DNA of 64,000 nt from Promicromonosporaceae bacterium (GCA_009783295.1 WRHK01000001.1:62001-126000), one strand, 5' to 3'. Positions 33,100 through 42,642 are shown, counted from the first letter of the stretch. Notes: generated from the letters alone by a model not told the origin. Numbers and translations: made by a program.

Positions 33100-33663
33100 T
33101 CAGCGCGCCGCGAGGAGCCCCAGGGCCTCGTCGCTCAGCGGTCGGTCGGAGTAGACCAGGCGGACCGCGTCGGGGTCGACGTTGCCGGCGTCGGGCCCGC
33201 GCCAGCGGAGCACGAGCCCGAGCCGCTCGGTGAGGCGCTTGGACCCCGCGTTGTGCTCCAGCAGGTACGCGATGACCGGGACGTCGGGGCGCAGCGCCCG
33301 GGCCGCGTCGAGGCCTGCCTGCGCCGTCTCGCGCGCGAGGCCCTGGCCCTGGTACCGCGGGGCGAACCGGAACGCGAGGTTCCACACCCCGGCGTCGTCC
33401 AGCAGCCGCACCCCGCCGAAGCCGGCCAGGTCGGGCGAGCCGTGCGGCCGCGCCGCCCAGTAGCCGAGCCCGTCGCGGTCCCAGAGGGCGACGGCGGCGT
33501 CGACGTCGGCGCGCGTGCGCTCGCGCGTGGCATGGCGGCCCTGCGGGAAGTGCTGCCAGACCGCCGGGTCGGCGTTGAGGGCGTGCATCGCGTCGACGTC
33601 GTCGGCGGTCAGGGCGCGCAGGTCGAGCCGGTCGGTGCACACGCTCCGCAGGTCGGTGGTCAC
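33100..33663 (-). CDS. GNAT N-acetyltransferase (RimJ/RimL-like)
   Basis: A 187-residue acetyltransferase. It opens with TDRLDLRALTADDVDAMHALNADPAVWQHFP, the RimJ/L-type beginning, and has the acetyl-CoA binding motif in RFAPRYQGQGLARETAQAGLDAARAL (Q/RxxGxG/A). The next segment, VIAYLLEHNAGSKRLTERLGLVLRWRG, holds the conserved Asn and the C-terminal beta-strands. Substrate unknown. The GTG start has TACGGT seven bases upstream. It lies divergently from xseB. Confidence 0.87.
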   Translation of the reverse strand: MTTDLRSVCTDRLDLRALTADDVDAMHALNADPAVWQHFPQGRHATRERTRADVDAAVALWDRDGLGYWAARPHGSPDLAGFGGVRLLDDAGVWNLAFRFAPRYQGQGLARETAQAGLDAARALRPDVPVIAYLLEHNAGSKRLTERLGLVLRWRGPDAGNVDPDAVRLVYSDRPLSDEALGLLAAR

Positions 33664-33740
33664 GCGTGGCACCGTAGCCCGCGACGCGCTTTCTGGGACG
33701 CCCCGGCAGCATGTCGGCGCCGTGGTGGACACTGTGCCCC

Positions 33741-33986
33741 GTGAGCGATGCCCAGAACGCCCTCCCCGACCCCGCCACGCTCGGCTACGAGCAGGCCCGC
33801 GACGAGCTGATCGCCGTCGTGCAGCGGCTCGAGGCCGGCGGGGAGCCCCTCGAGGCGTCGCTCGCGCTGTGGGAGCGCGGCGAGGCCCTCGCCGCGCGCT
33901 GCCAGCAGTGGCTCGACGGCGCACGCGAGCGCCTGGCCAAGGCCCACGGCGCCTCGCAGGACGACGACCAGGAGGCCGACGCGTGA
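33741..33986 (+). CDS. xseB: Exodeoxyribonuclease VII small subunit
   Basis: An 81-residue all-helical protein with the family core LGYEQARDELIAVVQRLEAGGEPLEASLALWERGEALAARCQQWLDGARERL. Several copies of XseB bind each XseA through this helix pair. It is 3.3 kb from xseA with four other genes between. It ends in an acidic tail (SQDDDQEADA) and its stop overlaps the carbonic anhydrase start (GTGA). Confidence 0.93.
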   Translation: MSDAQNALPDPATLGYEQARDELIAVVQRLEAGGEPLEASLALWERGEALAARCQQWLDGARERLAKAHGASQDDDQEADA

Positions 33987-34723
33987 ACGCACCGCACATC
34001 AGCGCCCACCCCCCGACGGGCACCATCCCGACGATCCCGATGCCGGCGGACCCGTCGCCGAAGGTCGAGAACCGCACCCCCGCCGACGCCTGGCGGGCGC
34101 TGCGCGAGGGCAACGACCGGTTCGTGCAGGGCACCCCGGAGCACCCGTCGCAGAGCGTCGACCGCCGCCGCGAGCTGGCCCGCTCCCAGCACCCGCACAC
34201 AGTGATCTTCGGCTGCTCGGACTCGCGCGTGGCCGCGGAGATCATCTTCGACCAGGGCCTGGGCGACGTGTTCGTGGTCCGCACCGCAGGCCACGTGGTC
34301 GACACGACGGTGATCGGGTCGATCGAGTACGGCACGGAGCTGCTGGGCGCGTCGCTGGTGGTGGTGCTGGGCCACGACCTGTGCGGCGCCATCGCCGCGA
34401 CGGCGCACACGCTCGCCACGGGCGAGCAGCCGCCGGGCTTCGTGCGCGCCGTGGTGGACAAGGTGATCCCGTCGATCGCCGGCCTGACCGCCGCGGCCCG
34501 TGCCACGTCCGGCGACGACGTCACCGGCCTCTACGACCCGGCCACGCTGCGCACCGCGCACGTGCGCCACACGGTCGAGATGCTGCGCGGCTACTCGGCG
34601 GCGCTGCGCGACCGCATCGAGAAGGGCGACCTGGCCATCGTGGGCGTCGAGTACGACCTCGCGGAGGGCAACGCCCGCCTGGTCGAGGTCGCGGGCGACG
34701 TGGGCGAGGAGCCCCTGGCCTGA
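33983..34723 (+). CDS. Beta-class carbonic anhydrase
   Basis: A 246-residue zinc enzyme converting CO2 and bicarbonate. Zinc ligands and the catalytic dyad are visible: CSDSR (Cys about 81, Asp-Arg dyad) and GHDLCG (His and Cys, HxxC). The usual GHSxCG is here GHDLCG. The segment AGHVVDTTVIGSIEYGTELLGASLVVVLGHDLCGA is the family core. The first 30 residues (HISAHPPTGTIPTIPMPADPSP) are a Pro-rich leader. It is translationally coupled to xseB. Confidence 0.92.
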   Translation: MNAPHISAHPPTGTIPTIPMPADPSPKVENRTPADAWRALREGNDRFVQGTPEHPSQSVDRRRELARSQHPHTVIFGCSDSRVAAEIIFDQGLGDVFVVRTAGHVVDTTVIGSIEYGTELLGASLVVVLGHDLCGAIAATAHTLATGEQPPGFVRAVVDKVIPSIAGLTAAARATSGDDVTGLYDPATLRTAHVRHTVEMLRGYSAALRDRIEKGDLAIVGVEYDLAEGNARLVEVAGDVGEEPLA

Positions 34724-34774
34724 GGCTGTGGACGGCGTGCCTGGGCACGCGCGCGGGTGGTGCACCATAGGCGC

Positions 34775-36205
<1,431 letters not shown>

Positions 36206-36209
36206 CGCA

Positions 36210-36228
36210 CGTCCCCTGCCGGGGGACG
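36210..36228 (+). terminator. Short hairpin after fumC
   Basis: CGTCCCC and GGGGACG arms (7 bp) with a TGCCG loop, 5 bases after the fumC stop. It could end the fumC transcript before the FUSC gene, whose own -10-like TAGACT is at 36240-36245. Confidence 0.5.
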
Positions 36229-36254
36229 GGGTGAATCGGTAGACTGAGGCAAGC

Positions 36255-37583
36255 ATGTCGTCCTCAGTCGCCCCCGCCCCGTCCCCTGTCTCGTCGGCCG
36301 TGCGGGAGGTGCTGCACCCCGGTGTCGTCCGCGACGCCCTGCGCGTGCGTCGCGCCGACGCCACCGTCGCCGCCGCCCTGCGTGTCGGCCTCGCCGCGGG
36401 GGTCGCGATCGTGGTACCGGCGCTCGCCGGGCACCGCGAGCTCTCCGCCTTCGCGGCGCTCGGGGCGCTGACCTCCCTGTTCGGCCGGTACGACACCTAC
36501 CGCCGCCGCGCCTCCGTCCTCGCCCTGGTGGCCACCGTCATGGTCGGGGCCATCGCCGTGTTCACGCTGGTCGCTGCCCTCGGCGTGCCCGCCGTCGCGA
36601 CGTTCGCGCTCATGGCAGGCCTGGCCGCAGGCGCGACGGCGCTCGTGCTGCTGCTCCGGACGGGACCCCCGGGGGCGACGATCGTCGTCTTCTGCGCGGG
36701 TGCCGGCGTGGCCGGCGCGCCCGCTCTCGCCGACCTGCTCCCGCGCACCCTCGCCGGCGCGGGCGGGGCGGCCCTCGCGTGGGTCGTGTGCATGGCCGGC
36801 GTCCTGGTGCGGCCGACGGCACCCGCGCGGCTGGCCGTGCGTCGTGCCGGCGTGGCTGTCGGGGCGGCCCTGCGGACGGGCGACCCGGCGAGCCGGGCAG
36901 CCGCCGACACCGCGCTCGCCACCGCCCGTGCCGCGCTCGCGGACGACGCTTCGTGGCGCCGCACCCGGCCGGAGTCCCTGATCCTGGCCGAGCAGCTCCG
37001 CCTCCTGACCGCGTCGCTCCACCCGGGGACCGGCACGCGCGACGTCGACCTGCCAGAGCGGACCACCCTGCGAGCCCAGGCGCGCGCCGCGCTCCGTGGC
37101 CCCGGGTGGCGGCTCGCCACCGCACGCGTCCTCGCCGGCGGGCTGGCGGCGTCGCTCGCCGCGACCGCGCTCGGGTTCGGCCACGCCTCGTGGGCGGTCA
37201 TGGGCTCGACCGCAGTGCTGCAGGGCGCCACCGCCCGGCACATGGCGGTGCGGGCGCTGCAGCGCGCCGCCGGCACCGTGGTCGGCGCGCTCGCCGTGGC
37301 GTACCCGCTGCTGTCGGTGCACCCCGGGTTCTGGACGACGGCGGCCGTCGTCGTCGTGCTGCAGGTCGCCACCGAGGTGGTGGTCGGGCGCCACTACGGG
37401 CTCGCGCAGATGCTCATCGCCCCGATGGCGCTGCTCATGACGACGCTCGGCGCTCCTGCCGACCCGGGCACGCTGGCGCTGGACCGCGCGTCCGACACCG
37501 CCGTCGGCGCGGCCGCCGGTCTCGTGGCGGTGCTGCTGGTGCACCAGTACCGGCGACGCCGACGGCCACAGCCCCAGGACTGA
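36255..37583 (+). CDS. FUSC-family inner-membrane transporter
   Basis: A 442-residue protein with two blocks of hydrophobic helices (about 40-175 and 295-430) separated by a cytoplasmic domain (about 185-285). The motif HRELSAFAALGALTSLFGRYDTYRRR and the C-terminal block ALGFGHASWAVMGSTAVLQG...RALQRAAGTVVGALAVAYPLL match the FUSC (fusaric acid resistance/aromatic acid exporter) family. It may export aromatic acids, which would fit the catabolic cluster 1 kb downstream, but it is on the other side of the convergent iclR gene. RBS GAGG lies before the ATG. Confidence 0.85.
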   Translation: MSSSVAPAPSPVSSAVREVLHPGVVRDALRVRRADATVAAALRVGLAAGVAIVVPALAGHRELSAFAALGALTSLFGRYDTYRRRASVLALVATVMVGAIAVFTLVAALGVPAVATFALMAGLAAGATALVLLLRTGPPGATIVVFCAGAGVAGAPALADLLPRTLAGAGGAALAWVVCMAGVLVRPTAPARLAVRRAGVAVGAALRTGDPASRAAADTALATARAALADDASWRRTRPESLILAEQLRLLTASLHPGTGTRDVDLPERTTLRAQARAALRGPGWRLATARVLAGGLAASLAATALGFGHASWAVMGSTAVLQGATARHMAVRALQRAAGTVVGALAVAYPLLSVHPGFWTTAAVVVVLQVATEVVVGRHYGLAQMLIAPMALLMTTLGAPADPGTLALDRASDTAVGAAAGLVAVLLVHQYRRRRRPQPQD

Positions 37584-37604
37584 CGGCCGCGAGGGCAGGC
37601 CGAA

Positions 37605-37627
37605 CGATCGCCCCCCGGAGGGGATCG
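37605..37627. terminator. Hairpin between convergent FUSC and iclR genes
   Basis: GATCGCCCC and GGGGATC form an imperfect stem 22 bases after the FUSC stop. It is probably the FUSC terminator. Confidence 0.45.
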
Positions 37628-37668
37628 CCTCCTGACGGGTCTGGCTCCCGGTCCGAGCACGCCCGCCA

Positions 37669-37683
37669 CCGCCGTGTCGGCGG
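37669..37683 (-). terminator. Hairpin after the iclR gene
   Basis: CCGCCG and CGGCGG arms with a TGT loop lie 13 bases after the iclR stop on the minus strand. The stem is short but GC-only. Confidence 0.45.
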
Positions 37684-37695
37684 CGTAGCGAGGCG

Positions 37696-38508
37696 TCAGC
37701 GCGCCGAGCCCTGCGGAGCCGCCTCGATCGGCAGCCTGGCTCGCCGGGCCCAGTCGGCCTCGAGACCCTCCGCCGCCCGGCGCAGCAGGGGCAGGTGGTG
37801 GTTCAGCAGGGTGTCCATGCTGGTCTCGGCCGCATGGACCGTGACGTTCATGGTCGCGAGCACGCGGCCCGACGCGTCGTGGACCGGCACCGCGACCGAC
37901 CGCACGCCGGCCGCCAGCTCCTCGTCGGCCGAGGCCCAGCCCTGCTCGCGCACGTGGGCGAGAAGTTCCGCGAGCTCGTCGTCGGGCGGGACGGGCAGGG
38001 CGGGCACCGTCGAGCGCGACGGGACCTCGAGGGCCGCGCGCACCGCCGCCGGCGGCAGGCCCGCCAGCAGCACCTTGCCCTGCGACGTGCGCAGCGCGGG
38101 GAAGCGTGTGCCGATCTCGACCCGCAGCGCGATGAGCTTGTGCACGGCCACGCGGGCGACGTAGAGGATGTCGGACCCGTCGAGCTGGGCCATCGACGAC
38201 GACTCGTGCGTCTGGGCGACCAGGTCCTCCATGTGCGGGCGGGCCAGGTCCCAGAGGCCGAGCGACCCGACGTAGGCGGTGCCGAGGTCGAGCACGCGCG
38301 GCGTCAGCGAGTAGACGCCGTCGGAGGCCCGCACGTAGCCGAGCTCGGACAGGGTCAGCAGGATGCGCCGCGCCGTCGGGCGGGCCAGGCCGGTGGCCTG
38401 CGCCACCTCGCTGAGCGACGCCGACGGCCGCGCGGCCGAGAAGCTGCTCAGCACGTCCAGCCCGCGCGACAGCGCCTCGATGAAGTCCGGCCCGCGCTCC
38501 TGCGCCAT
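37696..38508 (-). CDS. IclR-family transcriptional regulator (PcaR/PobR-like)
   Basis: A 270-residue regulator. The winged helix (about 10-70) contains DFIEALSRGLDVLSSFS...SLSEVAQATGLARPTARRILLTLSELGYVR. The effector domain ends with LNHHLPLLRRAAEGLEADW. The opening DFIEALSRGLDVL and GLARPTARRILLTL are typical of the PcaR/PobR/CatR subgroup controlling aromatic acid catabolism. It is divergent from the CoA-transferase/dioxygenase operon with 59 bases between, so it likely regulates that operon. GGGGGAGGGG precedes the ATG. Confidence 0.92.
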   Translation of the reverse strand: MAQERGPDFIEALSRGLDVLSSFSAARPSASLSEVAQATGLARPTARRILLTLSELGYVRASDGVYSLTPRVLDLGTAYVGSLGLWDLARPHMEDLVAQTHESSSMAQLDGSDILYVARVAVHKLIALRVEIGTRFPALRTSQGKVLLAGLPPAAVRAALEVPSRSTVPALPVPPDDELAELLAHVREQGWASADEELAAGVRSVAVPVHDASGRVLATMNVTVHAAETSMDTLLNHHLPLLRRAAEGLEADWARRARLPIEAAPQGSAR

Positions 38509-38531
38509 GTCCCCTCCCCCTGCAGCAGCCC

Positions 38532-38560
38532 TTGACACGCCACCGCGCCTGAGCAAACCC
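38532..38560 (+). promoter_or_regulatory. Candidate promoter of the ring-cleavage operon
   Basis: A perfect -35 TTGACA is at 38532-38537. After 17 bases AAACCC occupies the -10 position, a poor match to TANNNT. The predicted start would fall at or near the ATG at 38568. A poor -10 would suit a regulated promoter. Confidence 0.4.
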
Positions 38561-38567
38561 TAGGGGC

Positions 38568-39797
38568 ATGAGCCCGATCCGGACATCCGTCCGCCAGGCG
38601 GACATCCTCGACGAGCGCCTGCTCGACGGCGTCCTCGTCGCCGACTTCTCGCGCGTGCTCGCCGGCCCGTACGCGACGATGCTGCTCGGAGACCTGGGCG
38701 CCACCGTCGTCAAGGTCGAGTCCCCCACCGGGGACGACACGCGCACGTGGGTGCCGCCGGTGCGGCCCGACGGCGTCGGCACGTACTACGCCGCCGTGAA
38801 CCGCAACAAGCGCTCCGTGGTGCTCGACCTGCGCGACGACGCCGACCGCGACGCCGCCTGCGAGCTCGCCGCCCGCGCCGACGTGCTGGTAGAGAACTTC
38901 CGCCCCGGCGGCCTGGCGAAGTTCGGGCTGGACTACGACTCCGTCGCCGCGACCAACCCGGGCATCGTCTACTCCTCGATCAGCGGGTTCGGCACGGCCC
39001 AGGGCGCGGCGCTGCCGGGCTACGACCTGATCGTCCAGGCGATGAGCGGCCTCATGAGCCTCACGGGCGACCCCGGCGGCCCGCCGTACCGCGCGGGCAT
39101 CTCGGTGTTCGACGTCATGGCCGGCCTGCACTCGACCATCGGGATCCTCGCCGCGCTGCGGCACCGCGACCGCACGGGCCGTGGCCAGCACGTCGAGGCG
39201 TCGCTCATGGCCTCGGCGATGAGCGGCCTGGTCAACCAGACGATGGCCTACGTCGGCGCTGGTGTCACCCCCACGCGCATGGGCAACGCGCACCCCAGCC
39301 TGTTCCCGTACGAGGCGCTCGCCACCGCCGACGACGACCTCATCGTCGCGGCCGGCAACGACGCCCAGTTCCGCCGCCTGGCCGAGGTGCTGGGCGTCCC
39401 CGAGGTGGCCGACGACCCGCGCTTCGCCGAGAACGCGGGCCGCACCGCGCGGCGCGAGGAGCTGCGGCCCCTGCTCGAGGAGCGCTTACGCACCAAGCCC
39501 GCCACCGCCTGGTTCGACCTGCTCACCGAGGCCGGCGTCCCCTGCGGCCCCATCGCGTCGATCGCCCAGGGCGTCGAGCACGCGGCCAAGCTCGGGCTGG
39601 AGCCCGTGGTCGACGTCGGGCGCGGCGAGCGCGCGGTGCCCGGCGTGCGCCACCCCCTCGACTACTCCGCGAGCGCGCCCCGCTACGAGATTCCGCCGCC
39701 CGGGCTGGGCGAGCACACCGACGAGGTGCGCGCCTGGCTGGCCGGGCCGCGGTCGGCGTCCCTGCCGTCCGTCCCCGACGAGGAGTCCGCGCCATGA
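38568..39797 (+). CDS. Type III (CaiB/BaiF family) CoA-transferase
   Basis: A 409-residue enzyme that moves CoA between carboxylic acids. The N-terminus LDGVLVADFSRVLAGPYATMLLGDLGATVVKVESPTGDDTR and NRNKRSVVLDLRDD are family hallmarks. The catalytic Asp lies in PPYRAGISVFDVMAG, matching the conserved Asp of formyl-CoA transferase. No ATG/GTG suits a shorter start, although the first 20 codons overlap a perfect palindrome. First gene of a four-gene operon whose junctions overlap (ATGA). With the citryl-CoA-lyase-like product it may activate a citrate-like ring-cleavage product. Confidence 0.9.
   Translation: MSPIRTSVRQADILDERLLDGVLVADFSRVLAGPYATMLLGDLGATVVKVESPTGDDTRTWVPPVRPDGVGTYYAAVNRNKRSVVLDLRDDADRDAACELAARADVLVENFRPGGLAKFGLDYDSVAATNPGIVYSSISGFGTAQGAALPGYDLIVQAMSGLMSLTGDPGGPPYRAGISVFDVMAGLHSTIGILAALRHRDRTGRGQHVEASLMASAMSGLVNQTMAYVGAGVTPTRMGNAHPSLFPYEALATADDDLIVAAGNDAQFRRLAEVLGVPEVADDPRFAENAGRTARREELRPLLEERLRTKPATAWFDLLTEAGVPCGPIASIAQGVEHAAKLGLEPVVDVGRGERAVPGVRHPLDYSASAPRYEIPPPGLGEHTDEVRAWLAGPRSASLPSVPDEESAP
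38589..38603. promoter_or_regulatory. Perfect palindrome (putative IclR operator) at the start of the CoA-transferase gene
   Basis: GTCCGCCAGGCGGAC is a perfect 7-1-7 palindrome lying 20 bases into the CoA-transferase coding sequence. The same GGCGGAC half-site, in the opposite order, forms another palindrome at 44144-44163 between the amidohydrolase and oxidoreductase genes. Confidence 0.5.
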
Positions 39798-40591
39798 CGT
39801 ACCCGACCTCGCTCGGCGTCTCGACCACCACGCAGATCACGCTGCTCGGCCAGGACCTCGCCGACGACCTCATCGGCTCGGTCGGCTTCGGCGAGCTCGC
39901 GTTCTGGCTGGTCACGCTGCAGCGGCCGACGCCGCAGCAGACCCGGGTGTTCGAGGCGTGCCTGGTCGCGCTCGCCGACCACGGGTTCACGCCGACGGCC
40001 ATCGCCGCCCGCCTCACCTACCTCTCCGCGCCCGACGCCCTCCAGGGCGCGCTCGCGGCGGGCCTGCTGGGCGGCGGCTCGCGGTTCCTGGGCGTCACCG
40101 AGGACACGGGGGCGTTCCTGGCCGACGCCGTCACGAAGGCGCGTGCGGCCGGCACGCTCCCCGAGGGCGACGGCGACGCCGCCTGGGACGCCCTGGCCGC
40201 CGACGCCGTCCGGGCCCGCGCCGCCGCGGGCGGCAAGGTGCCGGGCCTGGGCCACCACCTGCACAAGCAGGGCGACCCGCGTGTCCCACGGCTGTACGCC
40301 GTCGCCCAGGAGGAGGGCCAGGTGGGCCCGCACCTGCGCCTGTTCGCCGCCGTCGGGCGCGTCGCCCGCGAGACCCTCGGCAAGGACCTGCCGCTCAACG
40401 GCGCCGGCGCCGTGGGCGCCGCGCTCGCAGACCTGGGCCTGCCCGTGGAGCTGCTGCGCGGGTTCGCGCTGCTGGCCCGCACCGCGGGCCTGCTCGGCCA
40501 GCTCGCCGAGGAGGTCCGCCGCCCGATCGCCGGGCGCATCTTCGCGGCCGTCGAAGGCGCGGCCGAGTACCTCCCCCCCGAAGGAGCATGA
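39794..40591 (+). CDS. Citryl-CoA lyase-like protein (short citrate-synthase fold)
   Basis: A 265-residue protein, much shorter than citrate synthase (about 430) but the size of stand-alone citryl-CoA lyases. Visible active-site regions are GGKVPGLGHHLHKQGDPRVPRLY, equivalent to the citrate synthase His/Asp loop, and LPLNGAGAVGAALADLGLP. The lyase cleaves citryl-CoA-type tertiary alcohols to acetyl-CoA and an oxo acid. Its start overlaps the CoA-transferase stop (ATGA), so the two activities are probably sequential. The true substrate in this operon is inferred to be a ring-cleavage product and not citrate itself. Confidence 0.85.
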   Translation: MTYPTSLGVSTTTQITLLGQDLADDLIGSVGFGELAFWLVTLQRPTPQQTRVFEACLVALADHGFTPTAIAARLTYLSAPDALQGALAAGLLGGGSRFLGVTEDTGAFLADAVTKARAAGTLPEGDGDAAWDALAADAVRARAAAGGKVPGLGHHLHKQGDPRVPRLYAVAQEEGQVGPHLRLFAAVGRVARETLGKDLPLNGAGAVGAALADLGLPVELLRGFALLARTAGLLGQLAEEVRRPIAGRIFAAVEGAAEYLPPEGA

Positions 40592-41511
40592 TGGCCGAGC
40601 TCACCGCCGTGCTCGCAAGCACGCACCACCCCTTCTACTACAAGGCCACGACGTCGCCGCCGGCCGAGCGGCCGCCGTTCGCCGCGGCCTGGCAGGCCAA
40701 GGTGGAGGCCTACCGGGAGACGCTGACGGCCGCGAACCCGGACGTGCTGGTCATGGTGGGCGCCGACCACTTCCACCAGTTCTTCCTGGACGGCTACCCG
40801 CAGTTCCTCGTGGGCAAGGCGCCGCGCTACGACGCGACGTTCTACAACGAGGTCCGCGAGTTCGGGCTGCCCACCTACGTGCTCCAGGGCCACACCGAGC
40901 TGTCCGGATACCTGCTCCAGGGCCTCCTGGACCGGGACTTCGACATGGCGTTCAGCCACGAGCTCAAGATCGACCACTCGATCGTCTGCCCGATCATCAC
41001 GACGCGGCCCCAGGCGGACCTGCCGGTCGTGCCCGTCTACACGAACATCTTCGCGCCGCCCATGCCGTCGCCGCGGCGCTTCTACCAGCTCGGGCGGGCC
41101 ATCCGGGAGGTCATCGACGCCTACCCGTCGCACCTCAAGGTCGCCGCGATCGGCACCGGCCACCTGTCGCTCGAGCTGGGCGGCCCGCGGCAGTTCGGCG
41201 AGCACGGCCCCGACCCGGAGTTCGACCGCAAGGCCATCGAGTGGCTCGCCACGGGCAACATCGACGCGATCCTGGAGAACGTCACGCACGAGTCCCTCAG
41301 CGCGGCCGGCAACGCGACAGCCGGGTTCATGGACCTCATCCTCATGCTCGGCGTGGCCGGGCCCGACGCCGTCGCCGACTACATCGACGAGCTCGACCTG
41401 TTCCACACCCGGGAGATGTACCTGACCTGGTACGCGAACGGCGTGCCCGACGGCGCTCCCGTCCGGTCGCTGGCGGAGAATCTTCACGAGCTCGAGGCGG
41501 TGGCTCCATGA
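40591..41511 (+). CDS. Class III extradiol ring-cleavage dioxygenase, catalytic (LigB-type) subunit
   Basis: A 306-residue non-haem Fe(II) enzyme that cleaves catechol-type rings next to a hydroxyl. Probable iron ligands are His12/His13 (ASTHHPFYY) and His60 (VGADHFHQFF). Other family segments are FSHELKIDHSIVCPI and LPVVPVYTNIFAPPMPSPRRFYQLG. The segment that usually carries the base His (GTGGxSH) reads GTGHLSLELGG, so the His is shifted or replaced. The second ATG is preferred because AAGGAGC lies just upstream; an ATG three bases earlier is possible. Substrate (protocatechuate, gallate or another catechol acid) cannot be read. Confidence 0.87.
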   Translation: MAELTAVLASTHHPFYYKATTSPPAERPPFAAAWQAKVEAYRETLTAANPDVLVMVGADHFHQFFLDGYPQFLVGKAPRYDATFYNEVREFGLPTYVLQGHTELSGYLLQGLLDRDFDMAFSHELKIDHSIVCPIITTRPQADLPVVPVYTNIFAPPMPSPRRFYQLGRAIREVIDAYPSHLKVAAIGTGHLSLELGGPRQFGEHGPDPEFDRKAIEWLATGNIDAILENVTHESLSAAGNATAGFMDLILMLGVAGPDAVADYIDELDLFHTREMYLTWYANGVPDGAPVRSLAENLHELEAVAP

Positions 41512-41873
41512 GCACGTACTACGTCGACAAGTTCCTCTACACGGTCGACCGCGACCCGGAGTGGCTGCGGCAGTACAAGGAGGACCCGGAGGGCTGCCTC
41601 GAGAAGTGGGAGAAGGAGGTGGGCTGCTGGCTCAGCGACGCCGAGCGGTCCACGTGCCTGGACCTCACCGACGAGGAGCGCGCGGCGCTGGTCCACCACG
41701 ACTACGTGTGGCTGTTCGAGCACGGCGCGCACTTCTTCCTCAACCTGACGATCTTCATCGCCCTCTACGACGAGGAGTACGCCACACGCAGCGGCCCGCT
41801 GTCGTTCCAGCGCGAGTTCGCGGCGAAGCTGCAGCACTGGGTGGGCAAGGAGTACCCGAGCGTCGCGATCTGA
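41508..41873 (+). CDS. Small LigA-type subunit of the extradiol dioxygenase
   Basis: A 121-residue helical protein. The segment LTDEERAALVHHDYVWLFEHGAHFFLNLTIFI matches the LigA-like alpha-subunit pattern (protocatechuate 4,5-dioxygenase small subunit), which caps the active site of LigB. The order here is large then small, the reverse of Sphingobium ligAB. The ATGA overlap with the catalytic subunit implies equimolar synthesis. Last gene of the operon; it converges on the MBL hydrolase gene after six bases. Confidence 0.85.
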   Translation: MSTYYVDKFLYTVDRDPEWLRQYKEDPEGCLEKWEKEVGCWLSDAERSTCLDLTDEERAALVHHDYVWLFEHGAHFFLNLTIFIALYDEEYATRSGPLSFQREFAAKLQHWVGKEYPSVAI

Positions 41874-41879
41874 GGCGGC

Positions 41880-42638
41880 TCAGCCGGCGTCCTGCCGCAC
41901 CCGCTCGAGGTTCCCGTGGTGCGGGCCGGCGAGCCAGTCCTGGTCGAGGCGCGCGTCCACCGGGTCGGTGCCCGTCCGCAGCGCCTCGATGTAGGCGCGG
42001 TCGGCCGCCAGGCGGGCCGCGCCGTCCGGGCCCCGGGCGACGGAGCCGTGGCCGGGGATCACGACGTCGACCTGCTGCACGGCCTCGCCCAGCCGGTCGA
42101 GCGCCGCCTCGAACGCGGGCACCTGGCCGGGCCGCCACGGGTCGAGCAGCGGGATCAGCACGTCGGAGAGCATGTCGCCCGCGACCAGCACGCCGCGGTC
42201 GGCGAGCAGCAGGGCGGCGTGGCCGACGGCGTGGGCGTCGTGCGCGACGACCTCGCCCGGGATCGGGGTGCCGTCGGCGGGCAGCGGGGTCAGCAGCGCG
42301 ACCAGGTCGAGGGGCACGTCGTCGGCGCTCTCGGCCGCCATCGCCTGCGCGCGCTCCCGGGCGTCGGCGGCGGCCTGGGCGGCGCCGGCGGTGGCGTAGC
42401 GCGGCACGTCGCCGAACCGTGCGTGCCACAGCAGGTGGTCCCAGTGCGGGTGGGTGCAGAACCCGGCCACCACAGGCCGGCCCAGGCGGTCGACGTCGTC
42501 GGCGAGCTGCTCGAGGTCGGAGCCGGCGATACCCGGGTCGACCAGCACCAGGCCGTCCTCCCCCGCCACCACGACCGCGTTGCTCCAGACCCACTCGCTC
42601 TGGCGCACCCAGACGCCGTCGGCCACCTCGGTCAGCAT
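41880..42638 (-). CDS. MBL-fold metallo-hydrolase
   Basis: A 252-residue protein with the metallo-beta-lactamase zinc motif HPHWDH (about residues 63-68). Further metal ligands are His in AHAVGHAALLLADRG, Asp in LVAGDMLSDVLIP and His in VVIPGHGSV. MBL hydrolases act on esters, lactones, thioesters and lactams; in this neighbourhood it might open a lactone or hydrolyse a CoA thioester. It follows the amidohydrolase gene by four bases in one operon. Confidence 0.88.
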   Translation of the reverse strand: MLTEVADGVWVRQSEWVWSNAVVVAGEDGLVLVDPGIAGSDLEQLADDVDRLGRPVVAGFCTHPHWDHLLWHARFGDVPRYATAGAAQAAADARERAQAMAAESADDVPLDLVALLTPLPADGTPIPGEVVAHDAHAVGHAALLLADRGVLVAGDMLSDVLIPLLDPWRPGQVPAFEAALDRLGEAVQQVDVVIPGHGSVARGPDGAARLAADRAYIEALRTGTDPVDARLDQDWLAGPHHGNLERVRQDAG

Positions 42639-42642
42639 GGGC

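Noticed and set aside
38568-38640. A later start for the CoA-transferase that would leave the palindrome non-coding
   Set aside because: There is no in-frame ATG or GTG between the palindrome and the conserved LDGVLVADFSRVLAGPYATM segment.
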